From positions 1 to 54,100 of the forward strand of contig NZ_CADIKF010000051.1 of assembly GCF_902859875.1 (NCBI RefSeq): a stretch of DNA of 54,100 bases, read 5' to 3'. This stretch comes from Paraburkholderia solisilvae. Its GTDB lineage: Bacteria; Pseudomonadota; Gammaproteobacteria; Burkholderiales; Burkholderiaceae. The position numbers were made by a program, and so were the translations under genes. The stretch's first letter is position 1, and every line of letters begins with the position of its first letter. The notes under the pieces were generated by a model. It ran no database searches. It had not been told where the DNA came from and saw nothing but the letters and a program-made list of their open reading frames with translations. Below are positions 45,913 through 54,100 of this stretch, one piece after another.

Positions 45913-47454
45913 CTAAGATTGAGCCAGTATCAATCGGGCGGCGCGTTCGGCCACGACCAAGGTCGGCGCCAGCGTATTGCCGGTTGGAATCGTTGGCATA
46001 ATGGATGCGTCTGCAATTCGGAGATTGCTGACCCCTCGAACACTGAGCATTGGGTCCACAACAGCGCAAACGCCAGTTCCCATTGCGCAGGTCCCTGCCG
46101 GATGCCAGTAGGTGGTTGCGGAGCGTCGCATGTAGGCTTCGATCTCCCGTTTGGTTGATGGTGCAGCCGTTTCATCCCCCTTGCGCCAAGGCGCAAACGG
46201 GGACGAATTTCCAAGGTCAGCTGCGATGCGGGTAGCCTCGCAAAGGGCATCAACGTCAGCAGCCTCGCTCAGGTAGTTTGGGTTAATGTCTAGAGGCACA
46301 CGATTGTCAGACGAACGCAGGGCGATTTCCCCGCGACTACGCGGCCGCAGTAAACAGGCGAGCAATGCGTAGCTGGACGCGGGGTCACTTGCCAACACGC
46401 CCGTGGTAGCACCTCGAAGCAGTGCGACCTCAATGTCCGGTATTGGCGATGTACCTTTGCTGTTCAGGTACAGATGTGCATCAAGTCTCGACCTCGGTTG
46501 CGGAGTATGGGTGGTCGAATACGCTCGAACAACGCAATGGTCTTGGAGGTTCAGGCCAACACCAGGCAAGTCGGCTACTACGTCAATGCCGAGTCGACGT
46601 AGGTCAGTGGCGTTACCGATACCAGAGAGTGCGAGCAGACGCGGAGATTCGATCGCACCCGCGCATAGCGCGACGTCTTCGGACGACCGGAACATCCTAT
46701 ATGTACCGTTGACATTGCAACGAACACCCACGCAACGCAAGCCATCAAAAACTAGCTCTAGAGCCGCACTGTTGGTCAGCACGGTCAGATTTTTCCGTTG
46801 CATCGCCGGCAGTAGATATGCGTGGACTGCGCTAAAGCGTGCGCCATTCGTGATGTTCAGTTCGTTGGTGCCAGCGCCCATGCGTACAGGCGCACAGGCG
46901 TTCGCAAGTACATCGTGGCCAGCCGCTTCGCACGACGCCAAGAACGCCTTGACCAGAGGCTCATCTGAGGGAATCGAATAAAGAGGCATCGGGCCTGACG
47001 TACCTCGACCCCGCTGCGGCAAGGACGTCTCGATTCGCTGGAACTCAGGTTCGAGGCTCGCGAAATCCCAACCTACATTGCCAGCCGCGGCCCAACCATC
47101 GAAGTCTGCCTGCTGCCCCCAAACCCATGCCATCGCATTAATTGTGCTGGAGCCACCCAACACTTTGCCACGGTTCCATATGATTCTGCGGCCGTCAAGC
47201 TTCGGTTGAGGGGTCGTGCTGTATTGCCAGTCGATATCAGTTGCTAGGTTGGTACGCCACAGATCCGGGTCCTCGATCGAGGTGCGCTCGATGCCGGCTC
47301 CGCCCTCCTCGAGCAGCAGTACCCGTCTTCCACTTTGCTCCGACAATCTAGCCGCTAGGACACACCCGCTTGGCCCGGCGCCGATGACGATATGGTCATA
47401 GGTGTCAACGGGCGCGGATGCGGATGCGGATGCGGATGCGGTGGTCAATATCAT
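45913..47454 (-). CDS. GMC-family FAD-dependent oxidoreductase
   Basis: A 513-residue flavoprotein of the glucose-methanol-choline family, which oxidises alcohols to aldehydes or ketones. FAD-binding GAGPSG is at 25-30, followed by the flavin-linked WNRGKVLGGSSTINAM and GAIESPRLLALSGIG. The catalytic histidine (H451, TYWHPAGTCAMG) and asparagine (N493, PTGNTLAP) near the end are both present, as in choline dehydrogenase-like members. The start at 47454 has a GGAG ribosome binding site. The N-terminus carries an Ala-Ser repeat (ASASASASA) encoded by a tandem hexanucleotide. The frame upstream of 47454 does not look coding. Confidence 0.93.
   Translation of the reverse strand: MILTTASASASASAPVDTYDHIVIGAGPSGCVLAARLSEQSGRRVLLLEEGGAGIERTSIEDPDLWRTNLATDIDWQYSTTPQPKLDGRRIIWNRGKVLGGSSTINAMAWVWGQQADFDGWAAAGNVGWDFASLEPEFQRIETSLPQRGRGTSGPMPLYSIPSDEPLVKAFLASCEAAGHDVLANACAPVRMGAGTNELNITNGARFSAVHAYLLPAMQRKNLTVLTNSAALELVFDGLRCVGVRCNVNGTYRMFRSSEDVALCAGAIESPRLLALSGIGNATDLRRLGIDVVADLPGVGLNLQDHCVVRAYSTTHTPQPRSRLDAHLYLNSKGTSPIPDIEVALLRGATTGVLASDPASSYALLACLLRPRSRGEIALRSSDNRVPLDINPNYLSEAADVDALCEATRIAADLGNSSPFAPWRKGDETAAPSTKREIEAYMRRSATTYWHPAGTCAMGTGVCAVVDPMLSVRGVSNLRIADASIMPTIPTGNTLAPTLVVAERAARLILAQS
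47414..47437. repeat. Four tandem GCGGAT hexanucleotides in the GMC coding start
   Basis: On the plus strand GCGGAT occurs four times in a row, corresponding on the coding strand to ATCCGC units that give alternating Ala and Ser from residue 7 onward. The unit is a multiple of three, so copy-number change alters N-terminal length without a frameshift. Confidence 0.9.
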
Positions 47455-48030
47455 GCGAGATCTCCAAGGACTGCACGTCTTCACTGTACTTTCGATTGCG
47501 GTCGCGAATTTGCCCGGCGGCGGCGCGTAGATTGCCGCAGAGTGACCATTTCTTCGACGCGACCGGTGAAAACCCTCAACCCCAGCGTTGAGCGATGTCG
47601 TAAACGCATGAAAAGTAACGGCGTGCGGCATCGGTGCACAGCTCCGAACGCTTCGGTCTCTTTGAACAGGCCAAACTAGACAACCGCACGTGCCTCGCTC
47701 CATGCCCCCATAAACCCTCCCTTGTAGGCGTGCGTAGCGCCCCTCAGCGGATCATGCTCGGCCGTCACATGGTAACGCTTACGTTTTCGTACAATAGCGA
47801 CGCCATGCGAATCCCGGTCAAAAAGTCACTTCGTCTGGAATAAAGAGCCACAATAAAGGTTTATACGGTTGAAGCGGTAATCTGCTCTTTCTCGATGGCC
47901 ACTGCACACACCGCGTAGCCCACCGATGGCCTCTGCCGATGCTTTGGCGTCGCCGCGTCCGTGGTCATTACATCGAGTCGATCTAGGTAGGAAAATTTAG
48001 GTGTTTCAGTCTGTAAGATGGAGGCTCAGC
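47455..48030. other. Divergent region between the GMC gene and the beta-propeller gene
   Basis: This 576-bp stretch separates divergent genes and shows no coding sequence that I trust. It contains an imperfect palindrome AACGCTTACGTT (47773-47784) and a TACAAT box about 12 bp beyond it (plus strand), which could be an operator and -10 element, respectively. A promoter for each gene must lie here. Confidence 0.4.
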
Positions 48031-48921
48031 GTGAATCGTCGGCTTTTTATATGTTCTGCAATCGCGATGACATCCCCACCAGTGCAGGCAATCGCGGCCG
48101 ATCAGCGTATGGTGGACGCGGGCGAGCTCTATCAACTCACGGGCTCAGGTCACGGCGACAATCGGGCGGTCTACATGCCCGACGGAAATCGAATCGTGTT
48201 TGCATCGATGCGCACCGGCAAGTCTCAACTTTGGTCGATTCACCCGGACGGTAACGCGCTAAGCCGCTTGCATCAAAGCAACGCAAACGACTTCGGACGC
48301 GTTGCAACGTACTTGGATGGAACGCATATCAGCTTCAGTTCCGATCGCGATGGCCGGAACGCGATTTATGTTCTCGATATGGCAAGCGGCAACTTAACGC
48401 GCGTGTCCGATCTTCAGTGGTGGAGTTTCGGTCCGACGTGGTCATCGACTAATTTGATCGCGTACTTCTCACGAAAGGGCGGAAACAAACTGAACATATG
48501 GACCGTCTCTCCCGATGGTTCAAACACATGTCAGATGACCAACCGGCCAGGCGAGAGCCGCCAGCCTTGGTGGTCATCGGATGGAAAGCGAATCGCGTAC
48601 TCGGCAAATGCTGGAACAAACGGGTTTCAAATCTGGACGTGCGGGCCAAATGGCGAAGACCCAACGCGGATCAACAACCGCGGAGACTGGCAACAGCCGT
48701 TCTGGAGTCCGGACGGCCGCAGGCTAGCGGTCTCGGCAAGAAGTGGTACCGCACACTTCAAGATCATGACGATCGATGTCGATAGTGGTGATGTGCGTTT
48801 GATACGACAACCGCCGTTGGTCGACAACGTTCATCCCGCATGGTCTCCGGATGGTAAGCACATCGTGTTCACATCCGGCATGGGACACAACAGTTACCTT
48901 TCGCAGTTTTCGTTTGCGTGA
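48031..48921 (+). CDS. Exported TolB/PD40-type beta-propeller protein
   Basis: A 296-residue protein built from repeated WD40-like/PD40 blades: MPDGNRIVFASMRTGKSQLW, then SSDRDGRNAIYVLDM, WWSSDGKRIAYSANAGTNGF, FWSPDGRRLAVSARSGTAHF and AWSPDGKHIVFTSG. The start is set at GTG 48031 because GGAGG lies six bases before it and the product begins with a signal peptide (MNRRLFICSAIAMTSPPVQA). It is TolB-like without the N-terminal TolB domain. Such propellers bind proteins or carbohydrates; here an exported role next to oxidative enzymes is only suggested by location. GC and codon use look island-like. Confidence 0.87.
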   Translation: MNRRLFICSAIAMTSPPVQAIAADQRMVDAGELYQLTGSGHGDNRAVYMPDGNRIVFASMRTGKSQLWSIHPDGNALSRLHQSNANDFGRVATYLDGTHISFSSDRDGRNAIYVLDMASGNLTRVSDLQWWSFGPTWSSTNLIAYFSRKGGNKLNIWTVSPDGSNTCQMTNRPGESRQPWWSSDGKRIAYSANAGTNGFQIWTCGPNGEDPTRINNRGDWQQPFWSPDGRRLAVSARSGTAHFKIMTIDVDSGDVRLIRQPPLVDNVHPAWSPDGKHIVFTSGMGHNSYLSQFSFA

Positions 48922-49622
48922 GCCAGTCCCGATGCGAGTTCCACTGGCAGCTACTTCATCGTTCCGACGCAACACATCTCATCTATTCATGAACCGCGAC
49001 ACGGTCCGCGAGGTATCTACACTCTGCCAGAAAAAGCTCATGCGGTTCAGGATGTTGGGTTGGCTGACCAGGAAAGAAACATGAGCATATCTCGCCTCGC
49101 AAGTTCCTCCTACTCGTCCCACAGCCATGCGCAACGCTCCGGTTCCAACGGGCGACTTTGTTCTTGACACGATCACACCGAACACCCCGCACGACCGACG
49201 GTTGATACGCCAGCTTCCGCGTAGCTTCCATCCGCCCACATCGGTGTATCGAATCTACATGTGCGGTATCCTGACGGACACCACCACGGCCCGGAATTCT
49301 TGGTCATACTCTTCCGCGCACTGGCCCGGGATATGACACATAGTTTCACGCCGTGCCGAGCTTCACAGTTCGCACCGCTAGATCCGGCTCCGAACGCACT
49401 CGCAAATTATGGCCTACCCCGGAGTACGATAGCATTGGGATTTGCGCGTTTAATAGTAAACGTTGCGGCAATAACACCGATTCATCGACAGGAAACGATG
49501 CGTTGAGACCTACTCACACCAGACCGGCAGACGGGTCGTAATCGAGAAAACCCTAGGGATTTCTCGATTGCGTTGTCTGACATGTCGTGCCTTACGGCTG
49601 CACCGCACAAAGGCGCTACGAC
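48922..49622. other. 700-bp region between convergent genes, no confident gene
   Basis: Short frames on both strands (for example 49239-48979 on the minus strand, with DVWADGRKLAYQ-like sequence in one frame) do not form a recognisable family and may be remnants. The only clear structure is the palindrome at 49540-49569. Confidence 0.5.
49540..49569. repeat. 30-bp palindrome with one mismatched pair
   Basis: AATCGAGAAA and TTTCTCGATT form a perfect 10-bp outer stem; inside, CCCTAGGG continues the symmetry, with a single A-A mismatch between them. It lies 54 bp after the peroxidase stop codon and has no T-run. It may be an operator, a recombination site or a transcript-stabilising hairpin. 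Confidence 0.8.
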
Positions 49623-50726
49623 TCACAGCTCGCGTAAGCGCCTTGAATACGACAGACCATAGGAAGGTGAGCGGAACCGCAGGATTGGATCGTCGCTCGG
49701 TTCGATGCCATCAGCCATTACCAGAGGATCGAAGTTGATGCCGTAGCTTGGGGCCAGCTCCTGCGGCATCGCATCGGTCAGCGTGAGTATGCCTGCGTTG
49801 AACTCCTTGCGATTTTCCGGCCACAGCACGGTCGGGTTGGTAACCGAATCACCGAGTTCGCCAATCGACACGATCATGTCCCACTGAATCGGACCGCGCT
49901 TGACGCGCTCCACAAGCGCAGCTTGCAGAAAATCTCTCGGAGCATTCTTCACTTCGTCGTCGGTCAGATTCTTCGCTCCATCTCGGGGCACGAATCGCCA
50001 GCGAACCATGGATACCTTGGCATCTCCACTGATGAATTTGAACGTGTGGATACCAAAGAATTGACAATTCGCATAACTAATTGGTGGATTTACGGTACCA
50101 AGATAATGCGCCTGTGCATCGTTGTCGGAATGACTTCTCAAAAATTCCCTGAATCGCGCAGGATCCGGTTTGCCGGTCGCCACGTCCGGCGTTAGTGCGA
50201 AGAATTTGTCGATAAACGTTTGGGGCATCGTCGCAAAGAATATTGGTGTGTGCAACATTGTCATGTGCTGCAGGCTACCGTCGGGTAGCCTAAATTGCAG
50301 TCCAATCCCGCGTGCACTGCGCTCGGCGTCAGATGCGTCTGGATCCCCGCCGGCCAACGAGAAGCGCGCAACAACCTCGATCGTCTCGCCGGAAAAGAGG
50401 AGCGATCGTGAGTATTCACGTGCCGCAGAGGTACCAACGAACTTACCGATCGCACCTATACCTTTCGTGTGATTGCGTCGCTGCCCCTCGTGTGCGCCAT
50501 ACGCGCTTTCAAGAGCGCTTAGAGAACGTTGGGCAGTCGCTTCGAGATATCCGTTGGTCGGCAACTCCGCTTGTGACGGTTGCGCTTCCTCAGCAAGCGC
50601 GGGGGGAGCCTGCAGCCCGATGACCGGCGCAACTGCGCCCGCCATCGTTAGGCGGCCCGCCGTGCTCAGAAACGAGCGGCGGCTGTTTGGGCCATTTTCT
50701 TCAGCTTTCTTTTGGTTCTGACTCAT
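49623..50726 (-). CDS. Catalase-family peroxidase, Tat-exported (SrpA-like)
   Basis: A 367-residue protein of the small catalase-family peroxidase group (SrpA-like), shorter than true catalases. The twin-arginine signal is SRRSFLSTAGRLTMAGAVAP (RR at 16-17), so the folded haem protein is exported by Tat. The distal histidine lies in RRNHTKGIGAIGKF (H86), and conserved SGETIEVVARFSLAGGDPDA follows. The proximal region near the C-terminus is SPSYGLSYSRRL (Y356, Y360). The start at 50726 has AGGAG at eight bases. Such enzymes use peroxides to oxidise organic substrates. The frame extends upstream for 95 codons, but that sequence is not catalase-like. Confidence 0.92.
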   Translation of the reverse strand: MSQNQKKAEENGPNSRRSFLSTAGRLTMAGAVAPVIGLQAPPALAEEAQPSQAELPTNGYLEATAQRSLSALESAYGAHEGQRRNHTKGIGAIGKFVGTSAAREYSRSLLFSGETIEVVARFSLAGGDPDASDAERSARGIGLQFRLPDGSLQHMTMLHTPIFFATMPQTFIDKFFALTPDVATGKPDPARFREFLRSHSDNDAQAHYLGTVNPPISYANCQFFGIHTFKFISGDAKVSMVRWRFVPRDGAKNLTDDEVKNAPRDFLQAALVERVKRGPIQWDMIVSIGELGDSVTNPTVLWPENRKEFNAGILTLTDAMPQELAPSYGINFDPLVMADGIEPSDDPILRFRSPSYGLSYSRRLREL

Positions 50727-51367
50727 CGCGACCACTCCTTTCACGGTGTTGTTGGGTTCTCCCGTGCAAACAAGAGCAGGTCGCCTGATATTCCAGCATA
50801 GCCATGTCGAGTACAGAAATATTTGTACAGGCTCATGATATGGCAACCGATTCGATGCTGGCACGTTATATCTCTGAGGGATTGATGGGATGCGTGCCAT
50901 GGCAAAGAAGCCGTTGGACGAGGCAACGAAGAAACGCTGCCCGAAACCAAACCGGCTAGTCTCACTCGATATGAACGGTACGATACTGCTTCGATCAAAT
51001 ACCGCAAACACACAAACTCTCGTGTCGGGGCGTCAACTGACACCAAATGCGTCAAGGAATGTCGCCATATCTACCACTTTCCAAAAAGTGCACGACTACC
51101 ACTTATATCCAATACGTTGCGTCTCAGGTATTACATCCAGATCGATCATACTGATAGGAAAAATGCAAAGCATAACTAGTTGGTCATCGTTGTGCCTTAC
51201 GACCGATCGTGGTCCCTTCTGCTGGTCGCGCTCGGAACATCGGTTGACGCTTCTGACAAGCGGTATTCCATATCTAACGGAACCATCTGTCAAGTTGCGT
51301 TTTGATCAAGTTGATATCCCGTATTCTCCAAAAATCTCTCACATATACACCAAGGTGAGCGATTGGA
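50727..51367. other. Peroxidase-asnB intergenic region, left part
   Basis: No intact gene is recognised. On the minus strand near 51,316-51,376 a segment reads VTPIAHLGVYVRDF, like the start of a vicinal-oxygen-chelate (glyoxalase-type) domain, but the frame stops soon after; it may be a remnant. A plus-strand frame from 50890 (MRAMAKKPLDEATKKRC) is open for 172 codons without family resemblance. Confidence 0.4.
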
Positions 51368-51535
51368 GTGACCTCGGCGTCGGCGTATTCCCCACTGAGA
51401 CCATCTAGCTTGGACGAAGGAAATCTAGTTATCGAAGAGGCACCCGAAGAGATCGCGGTGTTTGAACCTGTCCTTGACGGACGGCCCTCCATGCTTTCGC
51501 CAAGACATCCCAAGAAGGTCGTCAAAGACAAGTAG
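51368..51535 (+). CDS. Possible short peptide ORF upstream of asnB
   Basis: A 55-codon frame from GTG (51368), or 41 codons from TTG (51410), ends at TAG 51533. The TTG form begins LDEGNLVIEEAPEEIAVFEP, is strongly acidic in the first half and basic at the end (SPRHPKKVVKDK). Neither start has a convincing ribosome binding site. The acidic-leader, basic-end pattern and the position 370 bp before an asparagine-synthetase-like gene would suit a peptide precursor, but no known precursor motif is visible. The opposite strand is also open here, so it may be chance. Confidence 0.3.
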   Translation: MTSASAYSPLRPSSLDEGNLVIEEAPEEIAVFEPVLDGRPSMLSPRHPKKVVKDK

Positions 51536-51907
51536 ATGCACGATACGGACAAATAGGACAAACGCTGGGCGTCATATCCATCGCCGACGCACCAATACAG
51601 AAGCACCAAAAGACTAGTCGTGTCCACCCATCCGAACGGTAACTCCCGGCTCGTAGCAGCGTGAATTTCTGAATTACTTTGTCTATTTTAGTTACACATA
51701 CTATATATTTCACATATTCGCAATAACCAATTGATTCTAGTACGCGTTCGTGCATGAAACCTCTTGTTGAACGGAATTTACTCACATGACAAAGTGTTCT
51801 CCGACATGAAGGGGGCGGGATATGCACTCGCACACTGTAACGCGCGCAAGAATAGGTTGCGTCCCGACCCATTTGTTGCCTTGAGAGTTATTGCGAAGGA
51901 GATGAGT
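51536..51907. promoter_or_regulatory. AT-rich leader of asnB
   Basis: This 372-bp stretch is clearly AT-rich around 51,675-51,770, and contains TTGTCT followed after 16 bp by CTATAT, a possible promoter. Its positions are about 51,678-51,705. The frame of asnB is open upstream to 51764, but that part is not asparagine-synthetase-like. Confidence 0.35.
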
Positions 51908-53755
51908 ATGTGTGGGATCGCTGGATGGGTAGATTACGGACGCAACCTCCATGAATATCGGTCGACAGTTCAAGCCATGACCCAGACGATGGCTCTGCGT
52001 GGTCCGGATGCGGACGGCGTCTGGATTGGTAAGCATGCGGCACTTGGTCATCGGAGGCTTGCTGTCATCGACGTTGAGGGAGGGAGACAACCTATGCAAG
52101 CCGTCGAGGGAGGGCAAGTGGTTGCGTGCCTTACCTACAGTGGCGAAGTCTATAACTTCGTCAAATTACGGGACGAGTTAACCAAACGCGGACATCGCTT
52201 CAGGACAAAGAGTGACACCGAAGTGGTACTGCGAAGCTATCTTGAATGGAGCGAGTCGTTCGTGGACCAACTGGTCGGAATGTATGCGTTCGCGATCTGG
52301 GATCTACGTAAACAGCAGTTGCTGCTAGTGCGCGACCGCGTAGGTGTAAAGCCGCTTTTCTATCAGCCTCGCGAGCACGGAGTACTATTCGGATCCGAGC
52401 CGAAAGCCATCCTTGCGCATCCGGATGTCGTCGCCCGGGTCGGCATCGACGGATTGCGACGCGCGATGAGTGTCTTTCGCATGCCAGGCGATGCGGTCTA
52501 TGAAGGAATGTACGAAGTACCCCCGGGTCATATAGTGAAGGTTTCGCGAGAGGGCATCAGCACCCGTTGTTATTGGAAACTTGAAGGTCAAGAGCATACC
52601 GATTCGCTAGAGGTAACTGTAGAGACTATCCGATCGCATCTGGACCGCATTGTGCGTGAGCAAACCATTGCAGATGTGCCGCTCTGCAGCCTTCTTTCCG
52701 GCGGACTGGACTCTTCGTTCATCACTGCGATGGCTGATCGAATCTTGCGACAACGTGATGGTAAAGGTGTCCATTCGTATTCGGTTGATTTTGTCGGCTA
52801 TAGCGAAGCGTTCGAAAAAGACGCGTATCGCGATACCGCCGATACACCATATGTGCGTGAATTGGTCACCCAGTTAAAATTACAGCACACCGAGGTCATA
52901 CTGGAAAGCCGCACAATGGCGGACAAGCCCGTCCGCAGTGCCGTCGTTGATGCGTTAGACAAGGGTTGGATTCATGCCGGTGACATGTATCCGTCCCTCT
53001 ACCTGCTGTTTTCGGAAGTACGGAAGCACTCGACTGTCGCCCTGTCCGGAGAAGCCGCTGATGAGGTCTTCGGCGGCTATCGATGGTTTCACACGCCAGA
53101 GACGGTCAACGGTGACACGTTCCCATGGATGCAGTTCTCATCGTCGCGGTTGGAGAACCTGCTGGCGCATGATGTGGCCGGCGAACTTCGCCTCAAGGAA
53201 TATGAAGCTGATTGTTATGCCACAGCGCTTCGGGCAGTTCCCCATGTTGGACAAACGGGCACCGAGAAACGGATGCGCGAACTGTGCTACCTACACCTCG
53301 CAAACTGGCTGCCCCTTCTGCTCGACCGCAAGGACAGACTGAGCATGGCCGTCGGACTAGAAGTACGCGTACCTTATTGCGACCATGAACTGATGCAATA
53401 CGTATTCAATACGCCATGGAACATGAAAACGTTTGATGGACGCGAAAAGAGTCTCTTACGCGCTGCTGTTCGTGACGTGGTACCCGAAGCAATCTTGCAG
53501 CGAGTAAAAAGCCCTTATCCTAATACGCAAGATCCTTTGTATGAAAAGGCATTACGTATGAAATTAAACGAAGCAGTCTATACTGCCTCACGTAAAACGA
53601 TGAAGATCGTAGACCCCGTTGCACTTAGTGAGCTCGCCGACGATCCCGTAACCCATGTCGGCACGCACTGGGACAGGGGAGATCTGGATCACTCGCTTGC
53701 GATGATAGACTGGTTAGAGCGCTACGACATACAACTTCACCTTCACACTAACTAA
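51908..53755 (+). CDS. asnB: Asparagine synthase (glutamine-hydrolysing), AsnB family
   Basis: A 615-residue enzyme with an N-terminal class II glutamine amidotransferase domain and a C-terminal synthetase domain. The start at 51908 is preceded by AAGGAG six bases away and gives MCGIAGWVDYG, so Cys2 becomes the N-terminal nucleophile. RRLAVID and YSGEVYNF line the glutaminase site. The synthetase ATP pyrophosphatase loop SGGLDSS is at 264-270, followed by SGEAADEVFGGYRWF. It resembles the actinobacterial-type AsnB group. It may make asparagine or amidate another acid, including a natural product; lasso cyclases share the fold but usually lack this intact glutaminase pattern. The neighbourhood of ligase and oxidases favours a pathway role, but that is inferred. 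Confidence 0.93.
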   Translation: MCGIAGWVDYGRNLHEYRSTVQAMTQTMALRGPDADGVWIGKHAALGHRRLAVIDVEGGRQPMQAVEGGQVVACLTYSGEVYNFVKLRDELTKRGHRFRTKSDTEVVLRSYLEWSESFVDQLVGMYAFAIWDLRKQQLLLVRDRVGVKPLFYQPREHGVLFGSEPKAILAHPDVVARVGIDGLRRAMSVFRMPGDAVYEGMYEVPPGHIVKVSREGISTRCYWKLEGQEHTDSLEVTVETIRSHLDRIVREQTIADVPLCSLLSGGLDSSFITAMADRILRQRDGKGVHSYSVDFVGYSEAFEKDAYRDTADTPYVRELVTQLKLQHTEVILESRTMADKPVRSAVVDALDKGWIHAGDMYPSLYLLFSEVRKHSTVALSGEAADEVFGGYRWFHTPETVNGDTFPWMQFSSSRLENLLAHDVAGELRLKEYEADCYATALRAVPHVGQTGTEKRMRELCYLHLANWLPLLLDRKDRLSMAVGLEVRVPYCDHELMQYVFNTPWNMKTFDGREKSLLRAAVRDVVPEAILQRVKSPYPNTQDPLYEKALRMKLNEAVYTASRKTMKIVDPVALSELADDPVTHVGTHWDRGDLDHSLAMIDWLERYDIQLHLHTN

Positions 53756-54030
53756 GTCCATCCGCCGACGCTTCGTGACGCGTTTGCAAAGCCGAGGCGA
53801 CCGCATTTTTGAAGCGCCTTCTTCTCCTTGAGTCGGGGCGTTTCGCGCCCAAGCTTTGCGACACCTCTCTTCGAACCAGCGCGCCTTTGTTCACCCCCAA
53901 ACGCGCTCCCGTTCTTCGACCTCAAGCCGCCAGTCAACAGCTTCGAACTTGAATCATACGGGAGACCGTGTTCAAGGAGGTAGAACGATTGACCTTGCCC
54001 TCGTTTGACGAATCCCATAGCTGGGGGGAA
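53756..54030. other. Gap between asnB and the terminal IS element
   Basis: 275 bp with a small GGGCG/CGCCC hairpin at 53836-53850 but no T-run. A minus-strand frame (54018-53752) overlaps the asnB stop and has no recognisable family. The IS end should lie near 54,000. Confidence 0.4.
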
Positions 54031-54100
54031 TTATGCGGCTTCGCCTCTTTGAGCTGCGAACCAGTTCTTTTCGAACGTCATGGGGCTGACGTAATCGAGC
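54031..54100 (-). CDS. IS3-family transposase OrfB, C-terminal end (cut by window edge)
   Basis: The minus strand reads LDYVSPMTFEKNWFAAQRGE followed by AA and TAA. The LDYxSPxxFE segment is the characteristic end of IS3-family OrfB integrases, which recognise the terminal repeats and cut DNA with a DDE catalytic core located outside the window. Only 22 codons are present, so integrity cannot be judged. It differs from the IS3-type tail at 39019, so the two come from separate elements. It marks the right side of the enzyme group. Confidence 0.85.
   Translation of the reverse strand, partial: LDYVSPMTFEKNWFAAQRGEAA

Noticed and set aside
49623..51011. Longer peroxidase starting at 51011
   Set aside because: The Tat signal and a well-placed AGGAG site fix the start at 50726; the extra 95 codons are not catalase-like.
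50890..51408. 172-codon plus-strand frame after the peroxidase gene
   Set aside because: Ser/Thr/Ile-rich, no family resemblance, no ribosome binding site, and it overlaps a VOC-like motif on the other strand.
51908..53755. Lasso-peptide cyclase instead of asparagine synthetase
   Set aside because: The glutaminase nucleophile Cys2 and its supporting motifs are intact, and no lasso protease or transporter genes are nearby.
53752..54018. 88-codon minus-strand frame between asnB and the IS element
   Set aside because: It overlaps the asnB stop, has no ribosome binding site and no family I recognise.

Overview
The window comes from a Burkholderiaceae chromosome (Burkholderia sensu lato, most like Paraburkholderia). 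The evidence is the GC-rich coding on the left, the order ndk-rlmN-rodZ-ispG-hisS-yfgM-bamB-der-hfq-hflX-hflK, and the neighbouring pyrG-kdsA-eno-ftsB block, all with Burkholderia-like protein sequences. No rRNA, tRNA or CRISPR array was seen.

Bases 1-32,260 are conserved core. From right to left on the minus strand, 1-12,953 carries nucleotide metabolism (ndk), tRNA/rRNA modification (rlmN), cell shape (rodZ), isoprenoid synthesis (ispG), histidyl-tRNA synthetase (hisS), outer-membrane assembly (yfgM-like, bamB), ribosome assembly (der), RNA chaperone (hfq) and the hflX/hflK module. A YccA-type membrane protein (13,263, plus strand) ends at a strong hairpin terminator. A second minus-strand block (14,124-23,586) holds a WalJ-like MBL hydrolase, bamC, dapA, a methyltransferase, trpS, an M50 membrane protease, a YciO-type protein, a PHP phosphoesterase, an alpha/beta hydrolase and a DUF455 ferritin-like protein. 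A short plus-strand group follows: gamma carbonic anhydrase, hslO and a Gly/Trp-rich lipoprotein. Then ftsB, eno, kdsA, pyrG and another alpha/beta hydrolase lie on the minus strand.

At about 32,260 the core stops inside a gene. Only the last ~62 codons of comEC remain, and the sequence turns AT-richer. From there to the end is an accessory island. Its first part (32.3-38.9 kb) has an XRE regulator, a SHOCT protein, a secreted LprI-domain protein, a Rep-like protein, a YodC-like pair, a truncated serine recombinase and a decayed DUF5677 gene. The second part (39.0-44.16 kb) is a graveyard of mobile elements: an IS3-type tail, a group II intron ribozyme without a reverse transcriptase, an IS4-family pseudogene and an ISNCY-family pseudogene, with an intact AraC regulator between them.

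The third part (44.17-53.76 kb) is a group of intact enzymes that looks like the core of an undescribed small-molecule pathway: an ANL acyl/aryl-AMP ligase, a GMC flavin oxidoreductase with an in-frame hexanucleotide repeat, an exported beta-propeller, a Tat-exported catalase-family haem peroxidase and a glutamine-hydrolysing asparagine synthetase with a possible 41-55-residue peptide ORF upstream. Acid activation, amidation and oxidation could be steps of one route, but the product cannot be read from the sequence. The window ends in another IS3-family transposase.
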